NCBI GenBank assembly: GCA_022448665.1
Contig: JAKUUO010000015.1
Span: 1-37,150 of the forward strand
DNA: 37,150 nucleotides
Source of the DNA: Candidatus Thalassarchaeum betae
Lineage (GTDB): Archaea > Thermoplasmatota > Poseidoniia > Poseidoniales > Thalassarchaeaceae
Direction: 5' to 3'
The notes beneath the pieces are model-generated. The model was not told where the DNA came from. It searched no databases and worked only from the letters and a program-made list of their open reading frames with translations. Within the stretch, counting starts at the first letter, position 1; each line of letters starts with the position of its first letter. This document shows, one piece after another, positions 34,729-37,150 of the stretch. The position numbers were made by a program, and so were the translations under genes.

Positions 34729-34750
34729 CGGGGCGACTTCGGTCGCCCCG
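34729..34750 (+). terminator. UUCG hairpin just after 16S
   Basis: CGGGGCGAC (34729-34737) pairs with GTCGCCCCG (34742-34750) around TTCG, a very stable C(UUCG)G tetraloop stem. It lies 24 nt after the 16S 3' end. A further CAGACC/GGTCTG hairpin is at 34762-34785, and a direct repeat CGCGTGCGC occurs at 34787-34795 and 34797-34805. These may end or process the solitary 16S transcript. Confidence 0.5.
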
Positions 34751-34863
34751 TCTTCCAACCTCAGACCTCCTGTTCCGCCGGTCTGGCGCGTGCGCTCGCG
34801 TGCGCGAGGCCGAATACCGCTGGACTGCGCTAAAGCGGTGCATTTATTGCATTAAAGCGAAGG

Positions 34864-34869
34864 TATATA
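34864..34869 (+). promoter_or_regulatory. TATA box of the amino-acid-binding lipoprotein gene
   Basis: TATATA lies within the palindrome GGTATATACC (34862-34871), centred about 27 nt before the ATG at 34894. This spacing predicts a start of transcription at or next to the ATG, that is, a leaderless mRNA. No Shine-Dalgarno precedes the ATG, which fits. Confidence 0.7.
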
Positions 34870-34893
34870 CCCACTATATGCTGTAGCAAGGCC

Positions 34894-36078
34894 ATGCGAA
34901 GTTTACTCGCTACAACTATGATGCTGTTAATGATGACTGCGGCCCTAGCGGGCTGTGCGGGATCCGATATCACCCAAGAGGATGTGGATGCTGCGAGAGA
35001 GGAAGGCAGAGCTGCTGGAATTGCAGAGGCCACCCCTGTGAGCACGCTGGACACGATCATCGATCGCGGTTCAATGAAGTGCGGTGTTAAGGAGTCCCAG
35101 TACGGAATGGGATACCTGGATGCTGGAACCGGAGTTCGCTCTGGTCTGGATATCTCCTACTGCCGCGCTGTTGCAGCTGCTCTAGGGCTGAACCCCGATA
35201 CCGATGTCGAGTATATCCCGGCCTCAGGATCGGACCGCTTCGACAAGCTAGCCTCCGGCACCATCGACGTGCTAATCCGCACCACGACCTGGACAACCAG
35301 CCGTGATGCAGATCTGAACGCCGATTTCGCTGGAATGAACTTCTTCGATGGACAAGGTATCCTGGTACGCGAAGACGCGTTCGGGGCTGCTGCCTCCGGC
35401 AACTCGGCTGGTGCACTTGACGGCGCAAACATCTGCGTCGGAATTGGTACCACAACCGAGGGTAACATGGTGGACTGGTTTTCCTCAAGGGGAATCGCAT
35501 TCACCTCCGTCCCTGTGGCTGACGCTGCAGAGGCAACTGCCAAGTTCATCGATGGTTCGTGCGACGCCTTCACTGGCGACATGTCCGCAATGGTAGCCAA
35601 GAAGTGGCAACTTGATGGTGACGACTCAATGGGAGGCGTCGACATCTGGATTGCATCTGAGCTGATGTCCAAGGAGCCGCTAGGAGCGGCAACCCGCGAC
35701 ATGGACTCCGACTTCAAGGACGTCGTGGCTTGGGTCTGGTATGGAATGGTAACCGCTGAGGAGATGGGTGTCACCGCTGCAAACGCAGCTGCATCCGCCG
35801 CCGCTGCCTGCGATGGTAGCGACCCTGGTATGTGCCGCCTACTAACCGAGAACCTCGGCCTAGGCACTGCAACCAACCCGCTTGCGGGCGACTGGATGCA
35901 GGCTGTTCTAGCAACCGCTGGAAACTATGGCGAGGCCTATGACGACGCGTTCTGCGACGGCACCTACGACGGTGTCAGCGGATCCGCCGCCATGACCGGC
36001 TGCCTGATCTCGCGTGTCGGAACCCTGAACGCTCTCGTTTCCGAGGGTGGGATCCAGTACGCACCAGCAATGCGCTGA
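34894..36078 (+). CDS. aapJ: General L-amino-acid ABC transporter substrate-binding lipoprotein (AapJ/BztA-like)
   Basis: This 394-aa protein binds amino acids outside the membrane for an ABC importer. A lipobox L18-A-G-C21 ends the signal peptide, so it should be lipid-anchored. A short acidic helix (about 25-45) links to the SBP_bac_3-type domain with LDTIIDRGSMKCGV, GLDISYCRAVAAALGL, RFDKLASGTIDVLIRTTTWT and DFAGMNFFDGQGILVRE, a pattern typical of AapJ/BztA rather than other family members. The matching permease and ATPase genes are not seen in the remaining window, unless they lie beyond its end. Strong terminator-like hairpin after the stop suggests single-gene transcription at high level. 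Confidence 0.9.
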   Translation: MRSLLATTMMLLMMTAALAGCAGSDITQEDVDAAREEGRAAGIAEATPVSTLDTIIDRGSMKCGVKESQYGMGYLDAGTGVRSGLDISYCRAVAAALGLNPDTDVEYIPASGSDRFDKLASGTIDVLIRTTTWTTSRDADLNADFAGMNFFDGQGILVREDAFGAAASGNSAGALDGANICVGIGTTTEGNMVDWFSSRGIAFTSVPVADAAEATAKFIDGSCDAFTGDMSAMVAKKWQLDGDDSMGGVDIWIASELMSKEPLGAATRDMDSDFKDVVAWVWYGMVTAEEMGVTAANAAASAAAACDGSDPGMCRLLTENLGLGTATNPLAGDWMQAVLATAGNYGEAYDDAFCDGTYDGVSGSAAMTGCLISRVGTLNALVSEGGIQYAPAMR

Positions 36079-36109
36079 TCGCATTAACTGACTGATCGGA
36101 ATTACGTAA

Positions 36110-36154
36110 GCCTCTGGGGGGGGAAATCTCCCCCAGGGGCCTCACTACCCTTTT
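36110..36154 (+). terminator. Terminator after the amino-acid-binding lipoprotein gene
   Basis: GCCTCTGGGGG (36110-36120) pairs with CCCCCAGGGGC (36130-36140) over 11 positions with one wobble and a nine-base loop. CCCTTTTAC follows, with TTTT at 36151-36154. It lies 31 nt after the stop. The T-run is short, and could instead be part of a TATA element for the next gene. Confidence 0.7.
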
Positions 36155-36159
36155 ACACC

Positions 36160-36184
36160 CCATGCTCCCCTTAGGGGAGCATGG
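36160..36184. repeat. Perfect 11-bp inverted repeat overlapping a start codon
   Basis: CCATGCTCCCC (36160-36170) and GGGGAGCATGG (36174-36184) are exact complements around TTA. The right arm contains ATG 36181, the first start of the next frame. As RNA it would hide that start; as DNA it could bind a dimeric regulator. Confidence 0.8.
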
Positions 36185-37150
36185 TCCTCGATGAGTCCGC
36201 CTCTATTGAGGGGGACGAATCCAAAGGAACCGATACGTGGAGCATGAGTCTCTACGATCAGCTAACGAGTTCGGATGGAAGGATAAACCAACTTAGGTTC
36301 CTAATCCTGATTTTGTCAGTGGGATTTCTACTTGGACTAATCTCAATATTACTATCTATCTCTTCCTCGTTATCAGTTGAAATCTCCGGCGCCTTAGTTG
36401 CGTTACCTACACTCTACATCTGGTATTCATTGGTCGTTAAGAGACTCCAAGACACTGGTAGAGGAGGTCAGTGGAAACAATATGCACAAATTAGTGTAGT
36501 TTTAAGCATAATTTCCAATCCGGCATCACTGATTCTAATATCCAGATTAATCGAAGGTATCGGGTTAGAGAATTCGACTATCGTGGACATTATCCTATTA
36601 TTGTTGATTCTTTCTTCCACCATCGTATCAGCTCTCCTTACGATTATCTGCATATTCTTTAGTGCTGCTCTCCGCGGCAACGCCTACGGTCCAGAAGACC
36701 CCTTCCTCGAAGGATTGGTTAGAAGACTCCCCCGAGTCTATTCTGCTCGCGATTTCTTGAGAGTCTATGTCGTACCTGTCTTGGGCGTCTACCTGTTCTG
36801 GCTGTACTGCAACAAGTTCCTCGGGATGTCGATCGGCTACCTCTCTACGATGGCCAGGGACATCACAATCGCCGGCACCCAGATGAACACCTCGTACTAC
36901 CCTATGGAGAAACTGGCCCTGATTGTCGGCGGGGTCATCCTGATCTCCTTCATGCTCGAGCAGAACGAGATGCCGACCCTCTTCAGGGGGTTGCGAAGAC
37001 GAGAGTGGAACGTCATCTCCGAGTGCTCGAGCTCGATATTCGCCATCCTGTGCTTCGTGCTCTCTTACATCCTGGCGACCAGTGGCCTAGAACTGACCCC
37101 CGGGGCCCAGGCCCCATTCTTCTTCTTCGGAGGCGCTATCGTTGCCGGAG
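36181..37150 (+). CDS. DUF805-like multi-pass membrane protein, 3' end outside window
   Basis: The frame stays open from ATG 36181 to the window end (323 full codons), so the protein is incomplete. Residues about 25-180 resemble DUF805: a short SSDGRINQLRF start, helices, VKRLQDTGRGG (compare RLHDTGRSG), and RGNAYGPEDPF (compare NRYGPDP). The second half has at least three more helices and no family I recognise; no permease EAA motif is seen so far. The start is uncertain: ATG 36181 lies in the inverted repeat, while ATG 36244 gives a normal DUF805 N terminus. The first half is AT-rich with ATA, TTA and AGT codons, unlike its second half and neighbours. Location after the binding-protein gene does not prove a transport role. 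Confidence 0.65.
   Translation, partial: MVLDESASIEGDESKGTDTWSMSLYDQLTSSDGRINQLRFLILILSVGFLLGLISILLSISSSLSVEISGALVALPTLYIWYSLVVKRLQDTGRGGQWKQYAQISVVLSIISNPASLILISRLIEGIGLENSTIVDIILLLLILSSTIVSALLTIICIFFSAALRGNAYGPEDPFLEGLVRRLPRVYSARDFLRVYVVPVLGVYLFWLYCNKFLGMSIGYLSTMARDITIAGTQMNTSYYPMEKLALIVGGVILISFMLEQNEMPTLFRGLRRREWNVISECSSSIFAILCFVLSYILATSGLELTPGAQAPFFFFGGAIVAG

Noticed and set aside
34705..37150. 23S or 5S rRNA expected after 16S
   Set aside because: No such sequence was seen; a binding-protein gene and a membrane gene fill the space.
36720..37150. Second half of the last frame as an amino-acid ABC permease
   Set aside because: It is hydrophobic and follows a binding-protein gene, but no EAA loop or permease signature is present in the visible part.

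Overview
The window is archaeal and best fits a marine Thermoplasmatota of the Marine Group II (Poseidoniales) type. What the sequence shows: a complete archaeal S10/spc-type ribosomal superoperon (uL3 to SecY, including eS4, eL32, eL19, aIF1 and RNase P Rpp29), a thermosome, an archaeal 16S rRNA, an intron-bearing tRNA-Trp and TATA-like promoters. The 16S gene is not followed by a 23S gene, as in Thermoplasma. The MGII assignment is inferred from that, from the many secreted or membrane-anchored proteins, and from the amino-acid binding lipoprotein; a 16S tree would settle it.

Layout. 1-8138: a DUF92 membrane protein, a large membrane protein with a thioredoxin-like domain lacking its cysteines, tRNA-Trp with a 112-nt intron that carries a box C/D guide RNA, a membrane-anchored subtilisin-like protease, a class I aminotransferase, a small membrane protein and a reverse-strand membrane protein. 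8300-18224: a 1170-aa surface protein with a Glu-Pro repeat, the thermosome, a two-gene redox module, and a reverse-strand Hef-like helicase. 18225-32882: a structured leader followed by 25 tightly packed genes from rpl3 to secY. 32883-37150: a structured spacer, the 16S gene, an amino-acid-binding lipoprotein with its terminator, and an incomplete DUF805-like membrane gene running off the end.

The most unusual part is the redox pair at 13611-16459. The first protein joins a ferredoxin with all four cluster cysteines, a flavodoxin, and a region that reads like the iron-sulfur subunit of succinate dehydrogenase/fumarate reductase (SdhB/FrdB) but has lost nearly all cluster cysteines. The second is a CCG-domain protein (HdrB/SdhE type) in which both halves have lost the same three of five cysteines. 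Conserved scaffolds with symmetrically erased metal ligands, fused to an intact electron-carrier head, look like a repurposed complex rather than a decaying one.

Other points: a roughly 130-residue, four-helix N-terminal extension on SecY; a SAP-like domain on eL32; a long paired leader and a 16-nt palindrome before rpl3; stop codons that form part of the next Shine-Dalgarno site; and an abrupt base-composition change inside the last reading frame. All family calls come from reading motifs by eye, without database searches.
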